In this document: piece by piece, positions 5,491 to 5,659 of the stretch
Layout of the letters: each line of letters starts with the position of its first letter
Position numbering within the stretch: the stretch's first letter is position 1
NCBI GenBank assembly: GCA_029219125.1
Contig: JAQXSU010000106.1
Span: 1 to 5,659 of the forward strand
Source: Bacillota bacterium
GTDB taxonomy: Bacteria; Bacillota; Clostridia; Peptostreptococcales; Anaerovoracaceae
Reading direction: 5' to 3'
Length of the DNA: 5,659 nucleotides
Program-made: the position numbers and the translations under genes
The notes under the pieces: model-generated
What the model was told of the DNA's origin: nothing
What the model saw: the letters and a program-made list of their open reading frames with translations, nothing else
The model's database searches: none

Positions 5491-5659
5491 GATTGTTTTT
5501 TCAGTTTCCGAATGACGACTTTTCATCCAAGCGGAGCAACGGACCTGCCTGACCCGGCAGGCCCGCTGCCCCGCCTCCTTATTTGTCCACTCTATGAAGC
5601 ATTGTGTTTACATAGACGAATCCCAGGGGCAGGCAAAGGAATCATACGGCACTGCACCG
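5491..5659. other. End of window: no supportable gene; GC-rich hairpin
   Basis: No convincing gene start is visible. A GC-rich hairpin is present: CCTGCC (5544-5549) with GGCAGG (5556-5561) around TGACCC, flanked by AGCGG (5530-5534) and CCGCT (5563-5567), with no T-run after it on either strand. A plus-strand frame opens at ATG 5594 and runs to the edge, but lacks a ribosome binding site. A minus-strand frame from the edge stops at TAA 5610-5608 (last residues FACPWDSSM). Neither resembles a protein I know. Confidence 0.5.

Noticed and set aside
5153..5515. Plus-strand 120-codon open frame
   Set aside because: It lies almost entirely within the B12 riboswitch and its terminator; the apparent protein is translated aptamer sequence (CCCGCCACTGTAA read as codons).
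5544..5561. ANTAR-type hexaloop element, as seen after some B12 riboswitches
   Set aside because: The loop TGACCC lacks the required A at position 1 and G at position 4, and no paired second hairpin was found.
5594..5659. Start of the riboswitch-controlled gene at ATG 5594
   Set aside because: No Shine-Dalgarno sequence upstream (the preceding bases are pyrimidine-rich) and the 22 codons match nothing known.

Overview
The window looks like a chromosomal segment from a spore-forming member of the Clostridia, most likely Lachnospiraceae-like. The reasons are gene content (a G5/3D-domain cell-wall protein, a CwlD-type spore-cortex amidase, a DUF4282-like membrane protein), clean Shine-Dalgarno sites, roughly balanced G+C in the coding parts, and strong hairpin-plus-T terminators between convergent genes. 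This placement is an inference from content, not a database match. No phage, IS element, CRISPR array, tRNA or rRNA is visible.

Layout from left to right: (1) the 3' end of a plus-strand G5 + 3D wall-hydrolase-type gene (1-444); (2) a terminator at 473-497 that can work in both directions, shared with (3) a minus-strand gene for a long-form alanyl-tRNA editing protein (511-1764) with a readable promoter and ribosome binding site; (4) a divergent plus-strand gene for a membrane-anchored N-acetylmuramoyl-L-alanine amidase (1871-2674); (5) a 362-base non-coding stretch (2675-3036) at about one third G+C, with three perfect DnaA boxes plus degenerate ones, a perfect 14-bp inverted repeat built around two of them, and an alternating palindrome array ATTGTA/TACAAT/ATTGTA; (6) a small plus-strand DUF4282-like membrane protein gene with a cysteine-rich tail (3037-3588); (7) a second bidirectional terminator (3623-3652); (8) a large minus-strand gene of unrecognised function that starts at TTG (3696-4982); (9) a divergent promoter region leading right into a cobalamin (B12) riboswitch (about 5147-5351), followed by its intrinsic terminator (5449-5490). 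The gene the riboswitch controls is not identifiable before the window ends.

The genes do not form one operon. Most are single transcription units with their own promoters and terminators, and orientations alternate. Shared themes are cell-wall remodelling (the 3D protein and the amidase) and translation quality control (the editing protein). The two places that most deserve a second look are the DnaA-box-rich spacer at 2692-2862 and the B12 riboswitch with its long, gene-less downstream stretch.
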